Shown here: piece after piece, positions 14,905-23,554 of the stretch | How the letters are laid out: the number at the start of each line of letters is the position of its first letter | Numbering within the stretch: position 1 is the stretch's first letter | Source: Bdellovibrionales bacterium GWB1_55_8 | GTDB lineage: Bacteria > Bdellovibrionota > UBA1018 | DNA: 33,347 nucleotides | Assembly: GCA_001769835.1 (NCBI GenBank) | Contig: MEPR01000007.1 | Location: 1 to 33,347 of the forward strand | Direction of reading: 5' to 3' | The notes under the pieces: generated by a model | Databases searched by the model: none | Seen by the model: only the letters and a program-made list of their open reading frames with translations | What the model was told of the DNA's origin: nothing | Made by a program: the position numbers and the translations under genes

Positions 14905-15924
14905 TTACCCGTGCCCGCCCATCAGAAAGCCGCCGTTGAGCTGACGCTCATCGGCCGCGTGTGCGTTTTTTTCGAAGAACTCGCGGGCTTCGCACCAAAG
15001 ATCTTCCGGATTGGCGATTGTGAAAACCTTCCGACGGAACTCATGACAGCCAGGAAACCCCGAGGAAAACCATGCGAGAAATTTCCGGGCTTGAATCATT
15101 GCCGTGTGCGGGTTGTAGAAGGAGCTGAAAAGCCCGCCGAGTTCCTCGATTGCCGAGACGAAACGATCATGTGTCGCGACCAGGGGCGCTTCCCCTTTCC
15201 ACACGGCACGAGCTTGCTCGAAGATGAACGGATTTCTGAGCGCAGGGCGGCCGATCATGACAGCATCGACCCCTGATTCACGAAGTCGTCTGTTCGCGAT
15301 CTCGGCGTTCACGAGATCCCCGTTTCCAATGATCGGAATCGAACTCTTGGCTTTCAGGTCGCCAATGAAATCCCAATCCGCCTCACCGCTGTATCCTTGC
15401 GCGCGCGTTCTTCCGTGAATCGCCACGAATGCCACTCCGGCATCGGCGGCTACTCTCACTACCTCATGCGCGTTCCGCGAGGACTCGTCCCAGCCGCTTC
15501 GGATCTTGATCGTCACCGGAATTTTCACGGACTCCACCATCGCGCGGAGAATCCGGCTGAGCTCCAACGGGTTACGGGTCATGGCGGCACCGCCGCCCTT
15601 CTTGACGACCTTCGGAACAGGGCAGCCCATGTTCAAATCAACAAAGTCGGCACCGAGCCGCTCGATGAGGCGCGCGGCCTCGCAGAGCCGCGAAACCTCT
15701 TCACCGAAAATTTGCAGGCCGATCGGGCGTTCATCCGGTTCGTAATGCAGAAGCTTCAGGGTCTTTTCACCCGCGTACGCGATCCCGTTCGCGGAAACCA
15801 GTTCCGAGACCACCAGCGAGGCGCCGTGCTTTCTCATCAGCCGGCGAAAAGGGGAATCCGTGATGCCTGCCATGGGGGCGAGCACGAACGGATGTTCCAG
15901 CTGCAGCGGACCTAGCTTGATCAT
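14905..15924 (-). CDS. dusB: tRNA-dihydrouridine synthase (DusB-like)
   Basis: The FMN enzyme reduces specific uridines of tRNA to dihydrouridine using NADPH. The 339-residue TIM-barrel protein shows the family signatures: LAPMAGITDSPFR (15-27), DLNMGCPVPK with catalytic C101, the GGGAAM following it, IKIRSGWD, IHGRTRAQGY, IIGNGD and MIGRPALRNP, which bind FMN and the substrate base. The C-terminal helical domain is present, so the protein looks complete. DusB is the most widespread bacterial branch, hence the symbol; the exact subtype is by resemblance. It lies 27 bases downstream of the Xaa-Pro aminopeptidase gene on the same strand and probably shares its message. Confidence 0.9.
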   Translation of the reverse strand: MIKLGPLQLEHPFVLAPMAGITDSPFRRLMRKHGASLVVSELVSANGIAYAGEKTLKLLHYEPDERPIGLQIFGEEVSRLCEAARLIERLGADFVDLNMGCPVPKVVKKGGGAAMTRNPLELSRILRAMVESVKIPVTIKIRSGWDESSRNAHEVVRVAADAGVAFVAIHGRTRAQGYSGEADWDFIGDLKAKSSIPIIGNGDLVNAEIANRRLRESGVDAVMIGRPALRNPFIFEQARAVWKGEAPLVATHDRFVSAIEELGGLFSSFYNPHTAMIQARKFLAWFSSGFPGCHEFRRKVFTIANPEDLWCEAREFFEKNAHAADERQLNGGFLMGGHG

Positions 15925-15951
15925 GAAAGTGCAGTTACCACGAAAACGCGC

Positions 15952-17274
15952 TCAACGCTTCAGCGCTTCGATATCCGCTCGCTCTTTAGGAGCGTCGATC
16001 GTCAGGTTTTCGCAGCCGGCGGCGGTCACCAGCACGTCGTCTTCGATGCGGATGCCGATACCCTGATATTCCGCCGGAACCGCCGTATCGGAAGGCTGCA
16101 CGTAAAAACCGGGCTCGATCGTGAATACCATTCCTGGCTCGAGACGACGCGGCTCACCGTTTTTCACGTACAAACCGACATCATGAACGTCCATGCCCAT
16201 GAAATGGCTGGTTCGATGGGGAAAGAACCTGGAAACGCCGTTATTCGCAAGGAGGTCCGCGCGGTTACCTGTGAGCAATCCGAGCGAAAGAAGCCCGTCC
16301 GTGATCACCTCAGCGCAATGCTTATGAATTTCCGGCAACGTGATGCCGGGCTTCGTCATCGCGATGGCTTCTTTCTCCGCGCGAAGAACGAGATCATAGA
16401 CCTTCGCTTGCGCTGGCGTGAACGCCTTCCCGATGGGAAAGGTCCGCGTGATGTCCGCCGAGTAGTAGTCGTACTCCCCCCCGGCATCCACCAGAAGCAG
16501 TTCTCCGTCTTTCAGTGGCTGATTATTGAATCGGTAATGGAGACAAGTGCCGTTCACACCGCCGGCGACAATGGTTCCATAACCCACGCGCTGACAGCCG
16601 TTCTTTCGAAACACGTAATCAATGAGCGCTTCGATTTCGAATTCGTTCATCCCCGGACGCACTTCCTGCATCGCTGTCTTGTGGGCAAGGGCTGTTATTT
16701 TTGCCGCTTTCCGGAGGGCATCCACCTCTTCCGGCTGCTTGAAGAGCCTCATCTCGGCCAACGCCTCTCCCGGGTCAAAAATAGCGAGCAGAGGTCTTCC
16801 TGTTCTACCCGCGCTCGCGCGATAGCCATCGAGTGCCGTCACGATTTTATGATCGGAATCCTTGTTCTGACCGATCCGGTAGTAAACCCGCTCCGCTCCA
16901 TCCAGAAGATCCGGGAGCACTTTTTGGAAATCCTCGATGAGGTAGGATTCATCGGCTCCAAAAACCTGGCGGGCACCATCCACGCCGTACCGTTCGCCTT
17001 CCCACATTTCCTTGGTGAGATCCCGGCGCCTGACGAAAAGGATCGTCCGATACGCACCCGGTGATGAGTGGTTCGGGGCCAGAACCAGCACAGACTCGGG
17101 TTCATCAAAGCCACTCAGATAGTAGAAATTACTTTCCTGACGGAAAGGGAAAGTGACATCGGAGTTCCGGATCAGCTCCTGGTTGGAAGGAAAAATGAAC
17201 ACTGCTCCCGAATGGGACTTCATCAATCGGTCACGGCGCGCTTTGAAATAAGAGGGAATTCTGGAAAGGAGCAT
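15952..17274 (-). CDS. pepP: Xaa-Pro aminopeptidase (metallopeptidase M24B)
   Basis: The enzyme removes an N-terminal residue preceding proline and uses two Mn ions. The N-terminal creatinase-like domain is recognisable from SGAVFIFPSNQELIRNSDV and FYYLSGFDEPESVLVL. The catalytic pita-bread domain shows VDAGGEYDYYSADITRTFP (two Asp ligands), PHRTSHFMGMDVHDVG (His ligand), MVFTIEPGFYV (Glu) and GIGIRIEDDVLVT (Glu), so the metal site is complete. I chose the ATG at 17274, giving 440 residues as in E. coli PepP. The frame is open to an ATG at 17454, but that 60-residue extension has no family similarity. The gene is divergent from oppA with 209 bases between. It could finish digestion of proline-containing peptides brought in by Opp. 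Confidence 0.9.
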   Translation of the reverse strand: MLLSRIPSYFKARRDRLMKSHSGAVFIFPSNQELIRNSDVTFPFRQESNFYYLSGFDEPESVLVLAPNHSSPGAYRTILFVRRRDLTKEMWEGERYGVDGARQVFGADESYLIEDFQKVLPDLLDGAERVYYRIGQNKDSDHKIVTALDGYRASAGRTGRPLLAIFDPGEALAEMRLFKQPEEVDALRKAAKITALAHKTAMQEVRPGMNEFEIEALIDYVFRKNGCQRVGYGTIVAGGVNGTCLHYRFNNQPLKDGELLLVDAGGEYDYYSADITRTFPIGKAFTPAQAKVYDLVLRAEKEAIAMTKPGITLPEIHKHCAEVITDGLLSLGLLTGNRADLLANNGVSRFFPHRTSHFMGMDVHDVGLYVKNGEPRRLEPGMVFTIEPGFYVQPSDTAVPAEYQGIGIRIEDDVLVTAAGCENLTIDAPKERADIEALKR

Positions 17275-17483
17275 AGTAGGCGGACCATATCGCAGAACTT
17301 CGCCGAAAGCCAAGCGAGCAGCCCAGCACGTAGCGCGGCAAGCGGTTCTATTTTGTCCCCGTCCGAGTAAACCACTCAGGGACGAGTTGCCCCCAAAACA
17401 GGGCAATGGAGCCAGGAAAGACCCGGAAATCCTAATGAAATGGCCCTTTTTCATGGCCCTCGTCTTGCTCTGGCAGCAACGGC

Positions 17484-19094
17484 ATGAAGAAGCTCACACA
17501 AATTACCGCCCCTCTCCTTCTGATCACTGCGGCACTCTCCGTGTCCGCGAACGCAGCGACTCCAAAGGTGCTGTCATTTGTCCTGGCGAGCGAGCCCCCC
17601 CAGCTTGATTCCACCAAGGCTTCGGATTCGGAGAGTGGTTTCATTCTTGGCCATGTCATGGAGGGGCTCACTCGCTACGGCAAAAATGGTGAAACGGTCC
17701 CCGGCATGGCGGAGAGCTGGGAGATCAATGACAAAGGCGCCACCTTTCGCATCCGTGAGAACGCAAAGTGGTCCGATGGCAAGCCAGTCCAGGCGCAGGA
17801 CTTCATCTACGCCTGGCGTACCGCCCTGGACCCCAAGACTGCCTCCGAATACGCCTTCATTCTTTACCCCGTGAAGAATGCCGAGGCGATCAACGCGGGA
17901 AAACTCCCGCTCGAGCGCCTCGGTGTGGAAGCTCCTGACTCGTTGACCTTGAAAGTTCTTTTCGAGAAGCCCTGCGGGTATTTCCTCGGGCTCACGGCTT
18001 TTCCCACCTACTTTCCGATTCGTGAGGATTTTCACAAGCAGAAGAAAGACCGCTATGCCGCGGATGCGGGAGACCTCCTTTTCAACGGTCCCTTTGCTCT
18101 GACCAGCTGGGTTCATGGAGCATCGCTCAAAATGGAGAAGAATCCGCACTACTGGAACAGCACTCAAACGAAGCTCGACGCCATCTCGATCCCCTACATC
18201 ACCTCAGACAACAATGCGCGTTTCAACTTTTTCAAAGACAAGAAGGTGGATGTCCTGGCTGGACTCGGAAAGGACGATTTATCCAAGGCGCAAAAAGAGC
18301 GCTTCCGCATGAAATCGTTCTCCGACGGCAGCTTCTTTTACCTTTCTTTCAATTTCCGTGAGGACCGACCCACCCGAAACAAGAACCTCAGAAAGGCGAT
18401 CGCCGCCGTATTCGATCCTGCCGAGTACGTGAGCAAGGTGGTGGGAATCCCGGGCACACGCCTCGGACTGGGAATCATCCCGGTCTGGGTCCGCGGCGTA
18501 AACGAACTTTTCCGCACCGAGTTTCCCATCGTGCAGAGACAGCCCGATCTCAAGAAAGCGAGGGAATACCTTGAAGCCGCGAAGACGGAACTCGGAGGAA
18601 GCATTCCACCGATCATGTGGCTGACCGGCGATACACCGATGGCCTCGCGCGAAGCCGAGTACTTTCAAAGCCAGCTGAAAAGGGTGCTCGATCTCGATCT
18701 CAGGATCGACAAGCAGATTTTCAAGCAACGCCTTGCAAAGATGACCTCAGGCCAGTTCGACATCGTTGCGGCGGGCTGGGGCCCTGACTTCGCGGACCCC
18801 ATGACTTTCGCCGAGCTTTTCACCTCCTGGAACGAAAACAACCGGGGCAAATGGACACATAAGGAATACGACCGGCTCATCCGGGCGGCGCAATCCACGG
18901 CCGATAACGTCGTGCGAATGAAAGCGATGGCGGAGGCTGAGAAAATCGCTCTCGAGGAGCTGGTCGTGCTCCCGACTTACGAGCGCACCGTGATTTTCAC
19001 GACAGCTCCCCAGATCAAGAGCGTCGCCCGCCATACGATCGGCCCCGACCCGGACTTCACCGGTGCCGAAATCGCCATCCCCGAACTTCAATGA
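17484..19094 (+). CDS. oppA: Oligopeptide ABC transporter, periplasmic binding protein
   Basis: This solute-binding protein (536 residues, SBP family 5) captures peptides in the periplasm and delivers them to OppBC. A Sec signal peptide (LLLITAALSVSANA, cut before ATPKV) lacks a lipobox, so the mature protein is soluble. Family landmarks are LDSTKASDSESGFILGHVMEGL, AESWEINDKGATFRIRENAKWSDG and the C-terminal AAGWGPDFADPMTF. Residues such as VQAQDFIYAWRTALDP match the OppA/MppA group. It is the first gene of oppABCDF, followed 13 bases later by oppB. The 209-base gap upstream holds no convincing promoter by eye and no good Shine-Dalgarno before the ATG. Dpp-type ligands, including haem or murein peptides, cannot be excluded. 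Confidence 0.92.
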   Translation: MKKLTQITAPLLLITAALSVSANAATPKVLSFVLASEPPQLDSTKASDSESGFILGHVMEGLTRYGKNGETVPGMAESWEINDKGATFRIRENAKWSDGKPVQAQDFIYAWRTALDPKTASEYAFILYPVKNAEAINAGKLPLERLGVEAPDSLTLKVLFEKPCGYFLGLTAFPTYFPIREDFHKQKKDRYAADAGDLLFNGPFALTSWVHGASLKMEKNPHYWNSTQTKLDAISIPYITSDNNARFNFFKDKKVDVLAGLGKDDLSKAQKERFRMKSFSDGSFFYLSFNFREDRPTRNKNLRKAIAAVFDPAEYVSKVVGIPGTRLGLGIIPVWVRGVNELFRTEFPIVQRQPDLKKAREYLEAAKTELGGSIPPIMWLTGDTPMASREAEYFQSQLKRVLDLDLRIDKQIFKQRLAKMTSGQFDIVAAGWGPDFADPMTFAELFTSWNENNRGKWTHKEYDRLIRAAQSTADNVVRMKAMAEAEKIALEELVVLPTYERTVIFTTAPQIKSVARHTIGPDPDFTGAEIAIPELQ

Positions 19095-19107
19095 GAGGAA
19101 AACTCCG

Positions 19108-20052
19108 ATGCTGAAATACATCCTCACACGACTGCTGAGCGGAATCCTGACGGTCTACTTCATCGCTACCGTGACCTTTGCGGCAATGCACCTGGTGCCT
19201 GGTGATCCGATCACCGGGAACAAGGCGACTTCTCCCGAAATCAGGGCCAATCTCGAGAGGAAATACGGTTTGGACAGGCCTGTATTGGTGCAGTACGGGA
19301 TTTATCTGAAGAACATGGTGAACGGGGACTTCGGCATCTCCTTCACCCAGCAGAACCGCTCGGTCAATGACATTATTCGCAGCCATTTCCCCATCTCGGC
19401 GACACTCGGGATCGCTTCGATTCTGTTCGCGACTTTCGGTGGAATATTTTTCGGGGCTTTGACGGGCATCTCGCGGAAGAAAATCTATGACCGAAGCATC
19501 ATGTTCGGGGTCATTCTGGCGATCTCCGTCCCGAGCTTCGTATTCGCGGCGGTCTCCCAATTCTTCATGACGGAGCTCAATCAGAAAGCGGGAACCACTC
19601 TCCTGCCGGTCGGCGGCTGGGGAGGTTTGAGTCACATGATCCTGCCCGCGATCGTCCTCGGCCTGGGAACCCTGGCGTTTCTCACGCGGCTCATGCGGTC
19701 CTCGCTGCTCGAAGTGGTGAATCAGGATTACATCCGGACCGCCCGGGCCAAGGGCCTCTCACCCACTCGAATATTTTTCTCACATCAGCTTCGGAACGCG
19801 GTGCTCCCGGTAATTACCGTCCTGGGGCCGGCAATCGCCGCGATTACGACGGGCGGATTCGTCGTGGAGAGCGTCTTCGCGATTCCGGGACTCGGCCGCT
19901 ATTTCGTCCAGGCGGTGCAGCAGCTCGATTACACGGTCATCATGGGGCTGACCGTCTTCTACGGCGCGTTCCTGGTGTTCATGGTGATCACGGTCGACAT
20001 CGCTTACGGACTGATTGACCCACGAATCAAAGTTTCCGCGAGGAGTGCATAA
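19108..20052 (+). CDS. oppB: Oligopeptide ABC transporter, permease OppB
   Basis: This inner-membrane permease subunit (314 residues) has about six transmembrane helices. The N-terminal MLKYILTRLLSGILTVYFI is typical of OppB/DppB, as is the MHLVPGDPI motif after the first helix. The cytoplasmic EAA loop, which contacts the ATPases, is at YIRTARAKGLSPTRIFFSHQ. The start is ATG 19108, since AGAGGA lies just after the oppA stop; an in-frame ATG at 19063 would overlap oppA by 32 bases and add 15 unrelated residues. It ends directly against oppC. It pairs with OppC to form the membrane channel. Confidence 0.92.
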   Translation: MLKYILTRLLSGILTVYFIATVTFAAMHLVPGDPITGNKATSPEIRANLERKYGLDRPVLVQYGIYLKNMVNGDFGISFTQQNRSVNDIIRSHFPISATLGIASILFATFGGIFFGALTGISRKKIYDRSIMFGVILAISVPSFVFAAVSQFFMTELNQKAGTTLLPVGGWGGLSHMILPAIVLGLGTLAFLTRLMRSSLLEVVNQDYIRTARAKGLSPTRIFFSHQLRNAVLPVITVLGPAIAAITTGGFVVESVFAIPGLGRYFVQAVQQLDYTVIMGLTVFYGAFLVFMVITVDIAYGLIDPRIKVSARSA

Positions 20053-21513
20053 ATGTTGAAATCCACCACCGCCCATTCAGAAACGAATTCCAGATTCCAG
20101 AAAACCATGGAAGTGGACCCCCTGATCCAGGATCTCACTCTTCAGGATTTTTTCCAGGCTTCCCGCGAAGTAAGCAAACAGAAAATTTCGCGTCCCTCGC
20201 TCTCCTACTGGAAGGACGCCTGGCTCAGGCTTCAGCGAAATCGCCAGGCAATCACCTCGCTCGGAATCATCGCCGGGCTCACCGTGTTCACGCTCGCGGG
20301 TCCTCTCGCGTGGCGGCTGGACCCCGCGTTTCAGGACCTCACCAGAATCTCAGAACCTCCGACATTCGCAAAATCGGTTCTGGTGCTCGGCGAGCCGGAG
20401 CCTTTCCAGGAGCTGGTTTCCTCCGAAGTCCCTGCGACTCCACAGCTCGACGCAGCCGCAACACTCAAGGCTCCCGGTCTTCTTCAAATCACCGGCAACC
20501 CGACGACGCAATCCGTCCGCCTTCAATGGTCTCCGAGTGAAGGCGCTTCAGGTTATGTGGTGTACCGGTCCGAGGAAGGACCTCCTGGCGAAGATTATCT
20601 CGGCGTTCCTATCGCGGAGATCGAAGGCGGAAACCGCCTGAGCTATGAAGATCGCTTCAACCTGGAGGCACGCCGTTATCATTATGCCGTGACCGCTAAA
20701 AACGGCGCGGAATCCGCGGGCTTCTCCGCGATTGAAACGACGCTTGCGCCGGCCATCAGGGTCGCGGATGCCCGCAAGCTGACGCCCGACGCGGAACCTG
20801 GCACACGCATGACGCTTCCCGCGCACCCGCTTGGAACAGACTACCTGGGTCGCGATCTCCTGGCCCGCCTGATGGAGGGAGCCCGGGTCTCGCTGTTCAT
20901 CGGCTTCGTGGCTCCGCTCCTTGCGATGATGATCGGCATCCTGATCGGAGGTGTCTCCGGATTCGCTGGAGGAAAAGTCGACCACTGGCTGATGCGCATG
21001 ACGGACTTTGTCCTGGCACTTCCATTCCTGCTTTTCATGATTCTCTTCAAAGTGGCTTTCGGCGCCGGCGCGGGAGAAAGCGGGATTTCCGCGATGTTGC
21101 TCGCCATGGTCATCCTATCGTGGACAGGGTCGGCTCGATTGGTGCGGGGACAGGTCCTTCAGCTACGAGACTCTGAATTCGTCCAGGCTTCGCGCCTTCT
21201 GGGTGCCAGCTGGGTTTACCTTCTTCTCCGGCATCTGCTCCCCAACACGATGGGTGTGATCCTGGTCTCGCTCACCTTTGCCATCCCGAGCGCCATTTTC
21301 ACGGAGGCTTTCCTCTCGTTCATCGGGATGGGCGTGGCTCCGCCCACGCCTTCCTGGGGAAGCATGTGTAACGATGGCATTCAGACTTTCCTGACCCATC
21401 CGCATGAGTTCCTGTTTCCGGCTCTTTTCATCAGCATGGCGGTTTTGGCCTTCAACCTCCTGGGAGACGGCCTGAGAGACGCACTTGATCCGAAAATGAG
21501 GTCCGTACAATGA
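20053..21513 (+). CDS. oppC: Oligopeptide ABC transporter, permease OppC with a periplasmic FN3-like insert
   Basis: At 486 residues this permease is well beyond the usual OppC (about 300). After a cytoplasmic N-terminal segment and the standard WKDAWLRLQRNRQA come TM1 (ITSLGIIAGLTVFTLAGPL). A periplasmic loop of about 170 residues follows instead of a short one. Within it residues about 140-233 look like a fibronectin type III domain: LQITGNPTTQSVRLQWSPSE, then SGYVVYRSEEG, then RRYHYAVTAKNGAESAGFS. Normal OppC sequence resumes at HPLGTDYLGRDLLARL, continues through five further helices, and includes the EAA loop (FVQASRLLGASWVYLLLRHLLPN). The insert is in frame and seamless, so it is a real fusion rather than an assembly error. 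It may help dock the binding protein or hold the envelope. oppD overlaps its stop (ATGA). Confidence 0.9.
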   Translation: MLKSTTAHSETNSRFQKTMEVDPLIQDLTLQDFFQASREVSKQKISRPSLSYWKDAWLRLQRNRQAITSLGIIAGLTVFTLAGPLAWRLDPAFQDLTRISEPPTFAKSVLVLGEPEPFQELVSSEVPATPQLDAAATLKAPGLLQITGNPTTQSVRLQWSPSEGASGYVVYRSEEGPPGEDYLGVPIAEIEGGNRLSYEDRFNLEARRYHYAVTAKNGAESAGFSAIETTLAPAIRVADARKLTPDAEPGTRMTLPAHPLGTDYLGRDLLARLMEGARVSLFIGFVAPLLAMMIGILIGGVSGFAGGKVDHWLMRMTDFVLALPFLLFMILFKVAFGAGAGESGISAMLLAMVILSWTGSARLVRGQVLQLRDSEFVQASRLLGASWVYLLLRHLLPNTMGVILVSLTFAIPSAIFTEAFLSFIGMGVAPPTPSWGSMCNDGIQTFLTHPHEFLFPALFISMAVLAFNLLGDGLRDALDPKMRSVQ

Positions 21514-22559
21514 ATTCCACAGATAAACCGATTCTTGAGGTCCGCGATCTGAAAGTCGAGTTCGACACATATGGCGGAACGGTACAAGCCGTTCGCGGAG
21601 TGCACTTCGCTCTCGCGAAGGGCAAGACGCTCGCCATCGTCGGCGAATCAGGGTGCGGAAAATCCGTCACCGTTCAGTCGCTCATGGGATTGATTCCGAG
21701 TCCTCCCGGACGAATCACCTCGGGCTCCGTTCGTCTGAATGGGAGGGAAATCCTGGGGCTCTCTCCCAAGGAGGCGAATCAGGTCCGTGGCAAGCAGATC
21801 GGGATGATTTTTCAGGACCCGATGACGTCGCTGAATCCGACCATGACCTTGGGACGACAGATCACGGAGACCATCCGCGTCCATGATGGTGTGAGTGACG
21901 CTGAAGCCAGGAAACGTGCGATCGAATTGCTCGAGCAGGTACAGATTCCCGAGGCCCGGACGCGGGTCGATCAATATCCCTTCCAGTTTTCGGGAGGCAT
22001 GCGCCAGCGGGTGATGATTGCCATGAGCATCGCCTGCAATCCGGAGATTCTGATCGCAGACGAGCCCACCACCGCGCTCGATGTCACGATTCAGGCTCAG
22101 ATCCTCGATCTCCTCAAGACCATCCAGCGCGATCGCCGGATGTCGATGATCCTGATCACCCATGATCTGGGCGTGGTGGCCCGAATGGCTGATGATGTCG
22201 CGGTCATGTACGCCGGACAGATCGTGGAGTACGGCGGCGTCCAACAGATTTTCCACCGCTCGGCCCATCCCTATACGGTCGGACTCCGGTCAGCGATGCC
22301 TCAGAATGACGAAGCGCAAAGCAAAATGCTGAAGCCGATTGAAGGCTCCCCTCCCGATCTGTTCGACCCTCCCAAAGGATGCGCCTATTTTGACCGTTGT
22401 CCGCATGCCATGAAGGTCTGTGCCGCCAGAAACCCTCCGCTTTGGGACGTCCAGGAGGATCACCTCAGCAGGTGCTGGATTCACCACAAATTCGCCACAA
22501 GTTCCACCGAGGTTTTCCGCTCAAACCGCATGGGCCAGGAATGGGAGATTCAAAAATGA
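21510..22559 (+). CDS. oppD: Oligopeptide ABC transporter, ATPase OppD
   Basis: One of the two ATPases powering the importer (349 residues). Walker A is GESGCGKS (45-52), the Q-loop is [13 protein letters not shown], the signature is [12 protein letters not shown], Walker B is [12 protein letters not shown], and the switch His is in LITHDLG. The C-terminal extension carries four cysteines in a pattern (GCAYFDRCP...KVCAA...SRCW) seen in OppD/DppD proteins, where it can hold an iron-sulfur cluster. Its ATG overlaps the oppC stop and its TGA overlaps the oppF start (ATGA), so subunit synthesis is coupled. Confidence 0.93.
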   Translation: MNSTDKPILEVRDLKVEFDTYGGTVQAVRGVHFALAKGKTLAIVGESGCGKSVTVQSLMGLIPSPPGRITSGSVRLNGREILGLSPKEANQVRGKQIGMIFQDPMTSLNPTMTLGRQITETIRVHDGVSDAEARKRAIELLEQVQIPEARTRVDQYPFQFSGGMRQRVMIAMSIACNPEILIADEPTTALDVTIQAQILDLLKTIQRDRRMSMILITHDLGVVARMADDVAVMYAGQIVEYGGVQQIFHRSAHPYTVGLRSAMPQNDEAQSKMLKPIEGSPPDLFDPPKGCAYFDRCPHAMKVCAARNPPLWDVQEDHLSRCWIHHKFATSSTEVFRSNRMGQEWEIQK

Positions 22560-23521
22560 ATCACGCAATGAATCAGCCGCTGATTGAAATCAAAGGCCTC
22601 AAAAGACATTTTACGATCGATAAAGGCAAAACACTTCACGCGGTCGATGGAGTGAACCTCAGCTTGCATCAAAACGAGGTCGTCGGCCTTGTCGGCGAGT
22701 CCGGCTGTGGAAAGTCCACGCTCGGGCGCACGATCGTTGGCCTTTACGAGAAGACGTCAGGAGAAGTCTTCTATAAAGGGGAGAAGCTTCCTTCGCGCTA
22801 TGGTGCGAAGGATTTCCGCAGGCTCTCGCGCGAAATTCAGATGATTTTTCAGGATCCCTACTCTTCCTTGAATCCCAGGATGACGGTTCGTGAGATCATT
22901 GCGGAAGGACCTCTGCTCCACGGTCTCTGGACGAATCACAACATGGTGGCAAACGTCGGAAACTGGCTTCGACGTGTGGGACTGGACCCGGAGCACATGT
23001 CGCGCTACCCGCACGAGTTTTCAGGCGGGCAGCGCCAGCGCATCGGGATAGCCCGCGCTCTCGCGCTTCAGCCCAAGGTCGTGATCTGCGATGAACCCAT
23101 TTCAGCCCTCGATGTATCCGTGCAGGCGCAGGTCGTGAATCTTCTCGAGGAACTGAAAGACAGCATGGGACTGACCGTTCTCTTCATCGCGCATGACCTC
23201 TCCATGGTCCGCTATGTATCGGACAGAATGGCGGTCATGTACCTCGGGTCGCTCGTGGAACTCGGCCCATCGAATGACGTCTATTTCCGACCGCTGCATC
23301 CGTACACGCAGTCGCTCGTGGCGTCGAATCCGGAGCCCGATCCCATTCACGAACAGTCACGAGAGCACGTGGTGCTGAAAGGTGAGGTTCCCTCACCTGT
23401 GAACCTGAAACCCGGCTGCCGTTTTGCAGGGCGCTGCCCGAAAGCAGTGGCCGCATGCCAGACGGTCACACCACAAATGCGGCCGGTGGGTGCGAGCCAG
23501 GTGGCTTGTCACCTGTACTGA
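22556..23521 (+). CDS. oppF: Oligopeptide ABC transporter, ATPase OppF
   Basis: The second ATPase (321 residues) pairs with OppD. Walker A is GESGCGKS, the signature is FSGGQRQRIGIA, Walker B is VVICDEPISALD, and the switch His is in FIAHDLSMV. The C-terminal four-Cys segment (GCRFAGRCPKAVAACQ...ACHLY) resembles that in OppD. I chose ATG 22556, which overlaps the oppD stop; the frame is open 159 bases further upstream, but that would lie inside oppD. An internal ATG at 22568 is an alternative. It ends 33 bases before the ChaN-like gene, which may share the transcript. Confidence 0.92.
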   Translation: MNHAMNQPLIEIKGLKRHFTIDKGKTLHAVDGVNLSLHQNEVVGLVGESGCGKSTLGRTIVGLYEKTSGEVFYKGEKLPSRYGAKDFRRLSREIQMIFQDPYSSLNPRMTVREIIAEGPLLHGLWTNHNMVANVGNWLRRVGLDPEHMSRYPHEFSGGQRQRIGIARALALQPKVVICDEPISALDVSVQAQVVNLLEELKDSMGLTVLFIAHDLSMVRYVSDRMAVMYLGSLVELGPSNDVYFRPLHPYTQSLVASNPEPDPIHEQSREHVVLKGEVPSPVNLKPGCRFAGRCPKAVAACQTVTPQMRPVGASQVACHLY

Positions 23522-23554
23522 GTTTCGGCACGGGCCTTGAGTCCGACATAAACC

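Noticed and set aside
16183-17064. Plus-strand open frame of 293 codons
   Set aside because: Antisense to the Xaa-Pro aminopeptidase gene; no motif and no ribosome site.
17275-17454. N-terminal 60-residue extension of the Xaa-Pro aminopeptidase
   Set aside because: No family similarity, Cys-rich and atypical, and PepP proteins start near the internal Met at 17274.
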